Shown one piece after another: positions 1-8,456 of a stretch of DNA of 34,383 nucleotides; positions within the stretch are counted from its first letter, which is position 1; the number at the start of each line of letters is the position of its first letter. The DNA comes from JACQCF01 sp043742785 (lineage in GTDB: Bacteria; Omnitrophota; Gorgyraeia; Zapsychrales; Fredricksoniimonadaceae), in the NCBI GenBank assembly GCA_043742785.1, contig JAYTXU010000022.1, positions 1 through 34,383 on the forward strand, read 5' to 3'. Position numbers and translations under genes: made by a program. The notes beneath the pieces were generated by a model. That model was not told where the DNA came from, did no database searches, and was given only the letters and a program-made list of their open reading frames with translations.

Positions 1-13
1 AAAAGGGGTTTAT

Positions 14-727
14 ATGAATTTAAAAAATAAACTAACGGATTGGATTCAGAAATTTAATAAAAAGGGCTCAACTATTCCTGCTATTGGGAAGATAGATCTT
101 GGTGATTTTCGACGGCTCTCGCCATTTTGCCGTGATTATGGTTACGAGCGGGGAGGACCAGTGGACCGTTATTATATTGAGAACTTCTTATCTAGCTTTC
201 AAAACGATGTCAAAGGAAGGGTTTTAGAAATAAAAAACAATGAATACACTCAAAAATACGGCAAAACGAAAGTTGCCCAAAGTGATATTTTAGATATTGA
301 TCCTCAAAACGAACGGGCTACTATTATTGCGGATTTAGCCAAGGCTGATCAAATCCCTTCCAATACTTATGATTGCGTTATTCTAACCCAGGTTTTGCAG
401 TTAATTTATGACTCTAAAGCAGCCATTGAAACAATTCACCGTATTTTAAAGCCGGGTGGTGTTTTGCTTATAACTGTTCCTGGTATCACCCAAATTGCAT
501 ATCGACAATTAGGAAGTATCTGGTACTGGTCTTTCTCTGAAGCCTCCATGAAGCGTCTTTTAGGGGAAGCTTTCAAGGAAGAGAATGTAAAAATTCAAGT
601 TCATGGAAATATTTTAACAGCCACAGCTTTTTTATATGGCATGGGAAGTTCTGAGTTAACACAGGAAGAGTTTGATCACACTGACCTTGATTATCAAGTA
701 ATTATTGCCATCAGGGTGGTTAAATGA
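14..727 (+). CDS. class I SAM-dependent methyltransferase
   Basis: Likely cytosolic methyltransferase acting on a sugar or glycan intermediate. The start ATG is preceded by an AAAGGGG ribosome-binding site. Residues 41-59 carry the R-x-G-x-P-x-D-R-Y-Y-I-E segment seen in a methyltransferase group often found in glycosyltransferase loci. The SAM motif I region (about 70-80, VLEIKNNEYT) lacks the classical GxGxG but keeps the acidic residue. The post-motif is clear at 145-157 (LKPGGVLLITVPG). The 237-residue length is normal for the group. It is the first complete gene in the window, and the operon probably begins upstream. The acceptor is unknown. Confidence is high for the fold and low for the substrate. 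Confidence 0.8.
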   Translation: MNLKNKLTDWIQKFNKKGSTIPAIGKIDLGDFRRLSPFCRDYGYERGGPVDRYYIENFLSSFQNDVKGRVLEIKNNEYTQKYGKTKVAQSDILDIDPQNERATIIADLAKADQIPSNTYDCVILTQVLQLIYDSKAAIETIHRILKPGGVLLITVPGITQIAYRQLGSIWYWSFSEASMKRLLGEAFKEENVKIQVHGNILTATAFLYGMGSSELTQEEFDHTDLDYQVIIAIRVVK

Positions 728-734
728 GACGAAA

Positions 735-1661
735 ATGATAAGAAACTTGATTCGATCATTTCGAAGCACTCAAATGATTCTCATGTATCATCGAGTAAAT
801 GATATAACCCCTGATCCCTGGGACTTGTGCGTCTCAGTGGAAAATTTCGAAGTACATTTAAACATTCTTAAGAAGCATGGTTTTTCCTTTCTAAGCTTAA
901 AAAAACTACATCAATCCAAGATTGGAGGTTGGCATCGTAAGAATGTGTCTATAAGCTTTGATGACGGTTATCTGGATAATTTTATGAAAGCTAAGCCTGT
1001 TTTAGAACGTTTGGATATTCCAGCAACTTTTTTTATTGTAAGCGGTGCCGTAGGGAACAAGGAAGAGTTTTGGTGGGACCATTTGGAACGTCTGATTGTT
1101 CATTCCAGAAATTTACCTGATATACTCAAATTTTCAGGAAAGAATATAAAAATTGAGAAAACTTACAAGAATAAAATTGATCTTTATAAAGAAATCTGGG
1201 AGCATTTTAGCGACTTATCTGTTTTAGAAAAACAATCGGCGCTCCAAGAATTTTCGCGTCAAATTCACAATGCTCCAATCACTCGTCCTAATTATTGGCC
1301 TATGAACACAAAGCAATTAAAAGAACTCAGTACTCACAGTCTTTTTGAAATAGGTGCCCATACGGTCAACCATCCCATGTTGGAACGTTTATCTGTTCAA
1401 GAGCAAAATTTTGAGATTACAGAGAGTAAAAAACAACTAGAAGAAATTATTGGAAAGAAAATTCTTAGTTTTTCTTTACCTCACGGAAGTCTTACTAAAG
1501 AAACTCCGAACCTATTACAAAAAGCAGGGTATGAAAGAGCGTGCAGCTCTCGCAATGAAAATATTTGCAACAATGATTCATTCTTATTACCCCGGCGCTT
1601 TATTCCTAATTGGGATGTTGGTGAATTTGAAAGAAGGCTTCAACTATGGATGCAAGAATGA
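735..1661 (+). CDS. polysaccharide deacetylase (NodB/CE4 family)
   Basis: Predicted metal-dependent deacetylase of N- or O-acetylated sugars. The NodB motifs are in order: SFDDGY at 74-79 (catalytic/metal Asp pair), HTVNHP at 209-214 (HxxxH metal ligands) and a variant of the RxPxG motif, SLPHG, at 247-251. A leading segment MILMYHRV is typical of the xylanase/chitin-deacetylase group in polysaccharide loci. No signal peptide is evident, so it may act in the cytosol or be a membrane-associated precursor-level enzyme. A TTG 30 nt upstream could extend the frame, but the ATG at 735 gives the normal family N-terminus. The gene lies 7 nt after the methyltransferase and overlaps the next gene by 16 nt. 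Confidence 0.85.
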   Translation: MIRNLIRSFRSTQMILMYHRVNDITPDPWDLCVSVENFEVHLNILKKHGFSFLSLKKLHQSKIGGWHRKNVSISFDDGYLDNFMKAKPVLERLDIPATFFIVSGAVGNKEEFWWDHLERLIVHSRNLPDILKFSGKNIKIEKTYKNKIDLYKEIWEHFSDLSVLEKQSALQEFSRQIHNAPITRPNYWPMNTKQLKELSTHSLFEIGAHTVNHPMLERLSVQEQNFEITESKKQLEEIIGKKILSFSLPHGSLTKETPNLLQKAGYERACSSRNENICNNDSFLLPRRFIPNWDVGEFERRLQLWMQE

Positions 1662-3871
1662 TGGAAAAAACGATAACCGTCAGTGTAATTATTCCAGTTT
1701 TTAATGGTGCCCAGTGTATTCAAGGTGCTATTGAAAGTGTGCTGAATCAAACCTTCAAAGATCTTGAGATTATTGTCGTTGATGATGGCTCAACCGATGA
1801 CACAAAGACTATCTTAGATCCTTTAGTGAAAGAAGGAAAAATTCAATATATTTACCAGCCAAACAAAGGCCTTGCCGGAGCGCGCAATACAGGAATCCGT
1901 CATGCTAAAGGACAATATCTTAAGTTTCTAGATTGTGATGATATTCTTTATTCTCAACAACTAGAATTGCAAGTGAAACACTTGCAGAATAAACCATATA
2001 CAGTCATTTCAGCAACAGACTATGAATTAGAGTTTGAAACAAAAAATAAAATCTCCGTTCATCTCTATTTAAGAAATGATTTATTGGCACAATTTATTGA
2101 AGGAAATCCATGCCCGGTTCATACTATTCTTATTAACCGTAATTTAGTGGAACAAGCAGGAAGTTTTGATGAAACATTGTTATCTCATGAGGATTCTGAT
2201 CTTTGGTTACGTATATTGATGCAAGGGGGATCCTTTGAAAAAGTAGAGTATATTGGCTGCTGTTATCGTATTCATAAAGGGGCGCTTTCGGACAATTCAA
2301 GTAAAATGTTTCAACACCAAATCAAATTTACAGAAAAATTAAATCAAACGCTTATGCCTCAATTTGATCAATTGCCGCAAGAAACTTTACGGCAGCTGTA
2401 TTACAGAAATTTTCAAGACATTCATAAATGCTTTGCCCAAACCATTAATCCATCTCAATATCTGCACATAACTTTAAAAGCAAATCAATTGTTATATTTA
2501 AAAAAAGCTTCAATTCTAGGTAAGATTAAAATATTCCTATTGGGTTTTAAGAACATTGCTTGGAAAGAATACACAAAATCTTGTCAAATCGATCCCAACT
2601 ATTCTAAAAAATTAATGAGTACGGCTTGGCGAAACGAAGAATTCTATCAATGGGAAAAATTTCCCTATTTAAAGAAAGCCTCTCGCAATAAAAAAATCAA
2701 AAATGTCCTATATCTCAACAGTAGCTCTGTTATTTACGGAGCTGAAACCCGTTTATTGGATATTCTTAAACATTTAGATGGTGATAATTATCATCCCTTT
2801 GTGCTTTTACCGCACCCAGGCCCCCTGGATGAACGCTTAAAAGAACTTGGCGTTATTGTCATGCATCTGGAATATGGCTTCCCATTAAACATCAGAGATA
2901 TATTCAAGAAAGAGGCTGTGCTTAGGTTCCTGCGTTTGAATCGAGATTTTGTACGCTTAGTAAGGCAACATGACATTGACATAATCCATGCCAATTTACA
3001 CATCAATATAAGTAAATTCTGGCTGGCATTTCTAATTCTACGTATTCCTGTGATCGTACATATGCGTAGTCATTTTTGGTTAAGTATGTCTGAGAAATTT
3101 CTGATCTGTAAATTATCCAAGGCTATCTTCATCTCGGATTTCGTCAGGCAAGAATTTTATAAGAAGCGCCGTTTTAATTTTCTGATGTCCACTAGGCCCA
3201 ATCATAATCTCATCCTTCATGACGGTATCGATATTGATCATTTTTCACCAATGCAACCTCGTCCGGAATTTATCCGCAAAGAATTAAAAATCAATTCCAA
3301 GGCTTTTGTCATTGGCATCATCGGAGCGGTGGACAAGGTCAAAGGGCAAGATCTTCTATTGAAAGCAGTTGCTTTGGTGATTCCCAAACACCCGCATGTC
3401 AAGATCATCGTTGTAGGGGATCTTTATCATCCTAGTAAGGCTAATATAGAGTACCGAGATGGATTGCTCAAAATCATTAAAGATCATAATCTTACTGATC
3501 ATGTGATTTTTACAGGTATCAGAAGTGATATTAATTATTTTATGAATGAAATCGATCTGCTTGTTCAGCCCAGTGAACGGGAGGCCTTAGGAACATCTAT
3601 GGTTGAAGCTATGGCCTGCGGCAAACCGGTGATCGGCAGTAAGGTGGATGGAATTCCAGAAGTTATCGGTGATAATGAATCCGGAATCTTATTAGATCCT
3701 CGTACACCGGAAGCATTCGCAGAGGCAATTAATTTCTTTATTGAAAATCCACAAGAAGCTCATAAAAGAGGACTACAGGGACGAGAACGAGCTCTTAGAG
3801 TGTTTAATATTTTTACATATAATAAAAGAATTCAGGGGTTATACGATGATGTTATGCCCCATCGTTGGTAG
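1646..3871 (+). CDS. two-domain glycosyltransferase, GT2-GT4 fusion
   Basis: A 741-residue bifunctional glycosyltransferase. Residues about 11-230 are a GT-A family 2 domain: VSVIIPVFNG, DDGS at 46-49, a DxD-like LDCDD at 95-99 and the ED acid/base pair at 182-183. From about residue 352 a GT-B family 4 domain begins (NVLYLNSSSVIYGAETRLLD) and ends with the nucleotide-sugar site REALGTSMVEAMACGKPV near 643-660. A roughly 120-residue helical linker separates them. The ATG at 1646 has GAAAGAAGG at a spacing of 8. ATG 1658, in an ATGA overlap with the preceding stop, is a possible alternative. The protein probably adds two sugars in succession, which is inferred from the fusion. Donors and acceptors cannot be read from the sequence. 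Confidence 0.85.
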   Translation: MDARMMEKTITVSVIIPVFNGAQCIQGAIESVLNQTFKDLEIIVVDDGSTDDTKTILDPLVKEGKIQYIYQPNKGLAGARNTGIRHAKGQYLKFLDCDDILYSQQLELQVKHLQNKPYTVISATDYELEFETKNKISVHLYLRNDLLAQFIEGNPCPVHTILINRNLVEQAGSFDETLLSHEDSDLWLRILMQGGSFEKVEYIGCCYRIHKGALSDNSSKMFQHQIKFTEKLNQTLMPQFDQLPQETLRQLYYRNFQDIHKCFAQTINPSQYLHITLKANQLLYLKKASILGKIKIFLLGFKNIAWKEYTKSCQIDPNYSKKLMSTAWRNEEFYQWEKFPYLKKASRNKKIKNVLYLNSSSVIYGAETRLLDILKHLDGDNYHPFVLLPHPGPLDERLKELGVIVMHLEYGFPLNIRDIFKKEAVLRFLRLNRDFVRLVRQHDIDIIHANLHINISKFWLAFLILRIPVIVHMRSHFWLSMSEKFLICKLSKAIFISDFVRQEFYKKRRFNFLMSTRPNHNLILHDGIDIDHFSPMQPRPEFIRKELKINSKAFVIGIIGAVDKVKGQDLLLKAVALVIPKHPHVKIIVVGDLYHPSKANIEYRDGLLKIIKDHNLTDHVIFTGIRSDINYFMNEIDLLVQPSEREALGTSMVEAMACGKPVIGSKVDGIPEVIGDNESGILLDPRTPEAFAEAINFFIENPQEAHKRGLQGRERALRVFNIFTYNKRIQGLYDDVMPHRW

Positions 3872-3876
3872 AAAAT

Positions 3877-5079
3877 ATGAAGACTAAACAAAAACATATT
3901 GTTTTTTTTAGAAATCCTGAGGAAGAGCCTTGTTGGGGTGGTTTAGAAAAACTCATGATGGATTGGTTTGAACATATCGATTATACCCAATGCAAGGTGA
4001 CTCTGGCCATATCGCCCCATTGGAGGAACAACTTCAATGATAAATTTATAAAAAATGGCCTGCCTGTAAATGTTATTGAATTGCCTTTAGAAAGTAAAAA
4101 AATATTATCATTAGGAAGGTTTTTAAAGATTAATCGATTCATTAAACAATTAGGCCCTACTAGCGTAGTGTTTGTACAAGGTTGGTTTTTCTCATTCGAC
4201 ATTGTTTATGTCTTTGCAGCTTGGCTTCATACCAGACAAGTATTTATGCATGAAAACTTGGGTTGCCCAGAAACTCCTAAGAAGGAGGGGAACCCTAATC
4301 TTGGCTTCATTCCAAGATTAGCATTATGGTGGCATGTAGATATGTTTAAAATTAAATTACGCGCTTACCTTTCAAAAAATATCATCGTTGTTAGTAAAGA
4401 ACTAAAAGAACGGGTTGTTTCATGTTGGCAATACCCCTCAAATAAAGTTTTGATTAAATATCATGGAATTGATTTAAAAAAATATTATCCTTCCGCACAA
4501 TGTAAGGCAGAAATGCATCAAACGCTTGGCATCGCACAAGAGGAAACTGTTATTATCACCGCCGCTAGACTTACAAAAGTGAAGCGTATTGACAGAGCTA
4601 TCGAAGCTTTTAGTCTTTTACATCATCAATACCCTAATACCAGCTTAATCATTTTAGGTAGTGGAGAATTAGAAAATGATCTTAAAAAGCAAGCGCAGAC
4701 ATTGCCGTGCAACCATAAAATTAAATTTATAGGCCACGTTGACAATGTTGCTGACCATCTTAAAATGGGGGATGTTTATTTGCTTTCCAGCGATAACGAA
4801 GGTTTTGGCATTTCTTTAATTGAAGCCATGGCTTGCGGATTGATTTGTGTGGCTACCAAGTGCCCAGGACCTAATGAGATTATTCAAAATGGAATTAATG
4901 GTTTTTTGGTAGAGAAAAACACGCTAAGTGTTTTAAAAGGTTTTAAAACAGCAATCGAACTATCAACAGATGAAAAAAACAAGATTCGCAAGAATGCAAT
5001 GGCCTTTGTTGTTGAACATTGTAATATCAATGCACAAATTGCTGATATTTTTAAGACTTTCAAAATAGCTTATAGTTAG
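3877..5079 (+). CDS. glycosyltransferase family 4
   Basis: GT-B fold retaining glycosyltransferase of about 400 residues. It shows the WGGLEKL glycine loop near residues 20-26, a C-domain opening ITAARLTKVKRIDRAIEAF, and the E-x7-E nucleotide-sugar motif with glutamates near 308 and 316 (EGFGISLIEAMACG). It is a clear paralogue of the protein at 16812-18026: both share the KHIVF opening, the GGLEKL loop, D-Y-x-Q-C-K-V-T and the block FVQGWFF/FLQGWFF. The start is ATG 3877; a TTG at 3865 would overlap the previous stop. A 165-bp gap follows, the longest inside the cluster, so a transcript boundary may fall here. Confidence 0.85.
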   Translation: MKTKQKHIVFFRNPEEEPCWGGLEKLMMDWFEHIDYTQCKVTLAISPHWRNNFNDKFIKNGLPVNVIELPLESKKILSLGRFLKINRFIKQLGPTSVVFVQGWFFSFDIVYVFAAWLHTRQVFMHENLGCPETPKKEGNPNLGFIPRLALWWHVDMFKIKLRAYLSKNIIVVSKELKERVVSCWQYPSNKVLIKYHGIDLKKYYPSAQCKAEMHQTLGIAQEETVIITAARLTKVKRIDRAIEAFSLLHHQYPNTSLIILGSGELENDLKKQAQTLPCNHKIKFIGHVDNVADHLKMGDVYLLSSDNEGFGISLIEAMACGLICVATKCPGPNEIIQNGINGFLVEKNTLSVLKGFKTAIELSTDEKNKIRKNAMAFVVEHCNINAQIADIFKTFKIAYS

Positions 5080-5129
5080 GGTAATTAAGAGCACATAATA
5101 TAAACTTTAGCATTATAAAAAAGAATAAA

Positions 5130-5191
5130 TTGAATAAAATTTCTACAAGGGATTTAATAAAAACAACCGTGAAAAGATTCACATTTATAAT
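5130..5191 (+). promoter_or_regulatory. possible internal promoter in the 165-bp gap
   Basis: The only sizeable gap inside the glycan cluster (5080-5244) is very AT-rich and has no gene. It contains TTGAAT at 5130-5135 and TTTAAT at 5153-5158 with 17-nt spacing, plus a perfect TATAAT at 5186-5191 that has no good -35. Matches of this quality arise by chance in such AT-rich DNA, so this is weak support for an internal start feeding the gene at 5245. Confidence 0.22.
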
Positions 5192-5244
5192 AAAGGCACT
5201 TTAAGAACATTAAATAGTCTTTACCTATTAATAAAAAAATACTC

Positions 5245-6403
5245 ATGATCACGAAAAGACAATTAAATATTTGCATTATTGTGCCTGAGAATAACGTTTA
5301 TTCAGAAACATTTATTCGGGCCCACATTGATCGACTGCCTGGTAAAGTCACCTTTTTATACGGCGGATTATTTCCAACCCGCCAAGCAGACGGTCGTTTG
5401 CTTGTGCCTGAACCTAGTTTCTTGGAAAGAACCAAGCGTTCTTTATTATATCGTTTATTTAAGATCAATTTTTCAGAAGATCTTTTAAAACATAAGATAT
5501 TACAACAATTCTTAATAAGCAATAAAATCGATCTAGTTCTAGCTGAATACGGCCCCACAGGGGCTCGTGTAATGAACGTATGTCAAAAAGCGAACATTGC
5601 TTTAATTGTACATTTTCATGGATTTGATGCTTATGAAAAAAATACATTAAAAGATTTTGGCAACCAGTATTTAGAAATGTTTAAAATAGCCGCTGCCATT
5701 GTTTCCGTCTCCACGCATATGCGACAAGTCTTGATCAACATGGGTGCTCCCGCAGATAAAGTTCACACTAATCCTTGCGGAATGAATGCTCAATTATTCT
5801 CTGCAGCAAACCCTGAAAAGGCTCCGCCCACATTTTTATCTGTGGGACGCTTTGTTGAGAAAAAAGCTCCTCATCTGACTCTATTAGCCTTTAAGAAAGT
5901 ATCTACCAAGATACCTGAAGCTAAACTTGTAATGGCGGGGGATGGCCCTTTACTGGATGCTTGTAAAACCATGACAAAAGCTTTAAAACTGGAGAATGCC
6001 GTTCAATTTCTAGGAACACAGACACCGGAGCAAAATTGCTCAATGGATGCGGCAGGTTAGAGCCTTTGTGCAGCATTCCATGACTGCTATTTCTGGAGAT
6101 TCTGAAGGTACACCAGTAGGCATTCTTGAAGCAGGTGGGGCTGGTTTACCGGTTATATCTACCTATCATGCCGGTATTCCGGATGTAGTGGAAGATGGTA
6201 TAACAGGATATTTGGTTAACGAAGGTGATATTGAATTAATGGCTGATCGAATGATTGCAGTCGCACAAGACTCGGCATTAGCCGCTAGAATGGGAGTTGC
6301 AGCCCAAGCAAAGGTGCTTTCCAATTACACGCTTGAAAAGAGCATTTCACGTTTGATAACAATCATTGAAACAGCGGTTAAACAGGAAAAAACTAATGCA
6401 TAG
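5245..6403 (+). pseudogene. glycosyltransferase family 4, frameshifted
   Basis: One GT4 gene in two frames. The N-terminal part (from ATG 5245, QLNICIIVPENNVYSETFIR) runs through the donor-domain opening SVGRFVEKKAPHLTLLAFKK and then goes out of frame, stopping at 6060. The other frame continues with the missing C-terminal half, including the E-x7-E region GDSEGTPVGILEAGGAGLPV, and stops at 6403. Removing one A from the AAAA run at 6032-6035 restores EQIAQWMRQVRAFVQHSM and gives a 385-residue protein of normal family length. Both halves look well conserved, so either the change is very recent or it is a base-calling error in the homopolymer. No clear ribosome-binding site precedes 5245. Confidence 0.8.
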
Positions 6404-7535
6404 TAAGATTACTGTTCTTATTCCAACATTCAATCGAGCACAATATTTAAAATCATGCCTAGACAGCATCTTAAATCAAACACTACCTGCGTCTGAAATC
6501 ATTGTCGTCAATGATGGGTCCACTGATAATACTCTGAATATACTTGAACCTTATATGAAAAGAATAAAATATCTAGAAAGCAACCAGTTAGGAAAACCAG
6601 GAGCTATCAACCGTGGTTTAGATGAAGAGACTAGAGATTATATTTGGATTTTTGATGACGATGATGTGGCATTACCAGATGCACTTGAGCGACTTGTCGA
6701 ACCCTTAGAAAATCACCCGGAATATGATTTTAGTTATAGCTCGTTTTTCTATACTGCAAACGGGAAAGACCACCAACTTGGCCCTATTCTAAGAGAATTA
6801 AAAATTCCAAACCTTCAAGAAAGAGGCTTTCTTATTCCTTTATTGGAATTCAATTTCTTGGGTGGCGCTGCTCTTTTTACACGCACTTCTTGTTACAAAG
6901 AAGTTGGTAATTTTGATCCGGAACTTTTACGATCTCAAGATTATGAAATGGCCATTCGTATTGCCCGCCGCTTTAAAGGAATCCAAGTATCTGGAGGCCC
7001 GACCTTTCATTATCGACAGCATGAAGGACATCGAGGACCTGTAAAAGATCGTTTTGCTGTGAAAAAAATTAATAATAAATGGTCTGAATATGGCCGAAAA
7101 TTCTTCCAAAAACTTTATACGGAAATTCCTCTAGCTGAGTATCTTCCACCAGGATACTTTTTAGATCATAATACGCGCCAAGCCCTGCTTCAGCGCATGG
7201 CCATTATGTGCTACCGAAAATTAGTTCCACAAGTGATCAGCGATCTTCACGAATTGGCCAAGCTTACAAACCAAACACCTTTCTCAAAGGAAGAATACTC
7301 GATTGTCAGAGATATTATGATTCCAGCTTTTAATCACAACGCTCCTATTTTTAATTATTTGGAGTTCTTTGATAATATTCACTTGCTTTCAACTTCTTCA
7401 CCAGTCATGCGTTTGCTGCGGGCAAATGTTTTTCGCTCTCTCCTTGCCCGTGGTAAATCCAATTTTAACTTAAAAGAAATCTTAAAAATCACGCACCGTT
7501 GTTTGCGGTTATATTTTATAAAAATTGATTCATAA
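6396..7535 (+). CDS. glycosyltransferase family 2
   Basis: GT-A inverting glycosyltransferase of about 380 residues. The N-terminal 220 residues carry VLIPTFNRAQ, NDGS, the metal-binding IFDDDD and RSQDYEMAIRIA, in which Q-D replaces the usual E-D. The remaining 150 residues are helical and unlike any family I can name. The start ATG 6396 has AGGAA at 6384-6388 and overlaps the preceding stop by 8 nt, which implies translational coupling to the frameshifted GT4. A TTG at 6366 is a less likely start. The sugar specificity is unknown. Confidence 0.85.
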   Translation: MHSKITVLIPTFNRAQYLKSCLDSILNQTLPASEIIVVNDGSTDNTLNILEPYMKRIKYLESNQLGKPGAINRGLDEETRDYIWIFDDDDVALPDALERLVEPLENHPEYDFSYSSFFYTANGKDHQLGPILRELKIPNLQERGFLIPLLEFNFLGGAALFTRTSCYKEVGNFDPELLRSQDYEMAIRIARRFKGIQVSGGPTFHYRQHEGHRGPVKDRFAVKKINNKWSEYGRKFFQKLYTEIPLAEYLPPGYFLDHNTRQALLQRMAIMCYRKLVPQVISDLHELAKLTNQTPFSKEEYSIVRDIMIPAFNHNAPIFNYLEFFDNIHLLSTSSPVMRLLRANVFRSLLARGKSNFNLKEILKITHRCLRLYFIKIDS

Positions 7536-7544
7536 ACCATATTT

Positions 7545-8432
7545 ATGATTATGATTATAAGTATTATTATTCCTACATATAACAGGGCCAAGAAAATCGC
7601 AGAGGCGCTTAAGAGCATTCAAACCCAAACTTTCCAAGATTGGGAGGTGATTGTAGTGGATGACGGGTCTAAGGATAATACCCAGGAACAAATCCAACAA
7701 TGCATACAGAAGGATACCCGTATTCGATATATCCGCCATGATATTAATAGAGGAGCCCAAGCTGCCCGTAATACCGGGATTAAAGCAGCTAAAGGAGAAT
7801 GGATTTCATTTTTAGATTCAGATGACCAATGGTTACCTGAAAGTTTAGAATTAAGAATGAAACTTGCTCAGAAAGATAATAGTTCCGTGGTGCATTCTCA
7901 AGCCTATATTCAACATAAGGATAAACCTTTAGAAATTTATTATTTGCCAGCATGGAGTGGATGGATTTATAAGAAAATATTGACCCGTGAAGGACCTATG
8001 TTTCAGTCCTTATTAGTAAAAAAAGAAGCTTTAAAGAAAATTGGTTATTTAGATGAAAAAGTGATTGCTTATCAAGAATGGGATACCTCTATTCGTCTAG
8101 CAAAATTATATCCATTTTCTTTTGAACCTGCGCCAACTTTTATTTATGACTATACCTGCGCTGATTCCATATCAAGAAATTCCATTCGTGCTGCAAAAGG
8201 CTATGAATATATTCTTCGTAAGAATCTTAAAGATATCTTATTTTATGCCGGTTCGAGCACAATGGCGTACCATTATGATATCGCAGCCAACTGGTATCAA
8301 GATGGCGGAGATCAAAAGAATGCCCAACGCTGTAAATTAAACAGCCTGATCTGGAAACTCTTAAGTCCAACAATTATTTTTCGTAAATTAAAAATACTGT
8401 TGTCTGGCAACAAGACAATAAAGAATAATTAA
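7545..8432 (+). CDS. glycosyltransferase family 2
   Basis: A 295-residue GT-A glycosyltransferase with the motif order ISIIIPTYNRAKKI, VDDGSKDNT, GAQAARNTGI, FLDSDDQW (DxD-type metal site) and YQEWDTSIRLAK (acid/base region). Its closest relatives in the window are the GT2 domain at 1646 and the gene at 19914, which share the NTQ/AQTF-x-D-x-E block. It starts 9 nt after the previous gene without an obvious Shine-Dalgarno sequence. ATG 7551 is an alternative start that would remove two residues. A gap of 24 nt follows before the fusion enzyme. Confidence 0.85.
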   Translation: MIMIISIIIPTYNRAKKIAEALKSIQTQTFQDWEVIVVDDGSKDNTQEQIQQCIQKDTRIRYIRHDINRGAQAARNTGIKAAKGEWISFLDSDDQWLPESLELRMKLAQKDNSSVVHSQAYIQHKDKPLEIYYLPAWSGWIYKKILTREGPMFQSLLVKKEALKKIGYLDEKVIAYQEWDTSIRLAKLYPFSFEPAPTFIYDYTCADSISRNSIRAAKGYEYILRKNLKDILFYAGSSTMAYHYDIAANWYQDGGDQKNAQRCKLNSLIWKLLSPTIIFRKLKILLSGNKTIKNN

Positions 8433-8456
8433 GAACCAAACAAAAAGGAGAACATT

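Noticed and set aside
5169..5182. Hairpin GTGAA-aaga-TTCAC as a terminator in the 165-bp gap
   Set aside because: Only 5 bp and no T tract follows; too weak to call.
7379..7760. Two overlapping minus-strand frames across the 7535-7545 junction
   Set aside because: Both are antisense to GT2 genes, hydrophobic by virtue of the AT-rich complement, with no start signals.
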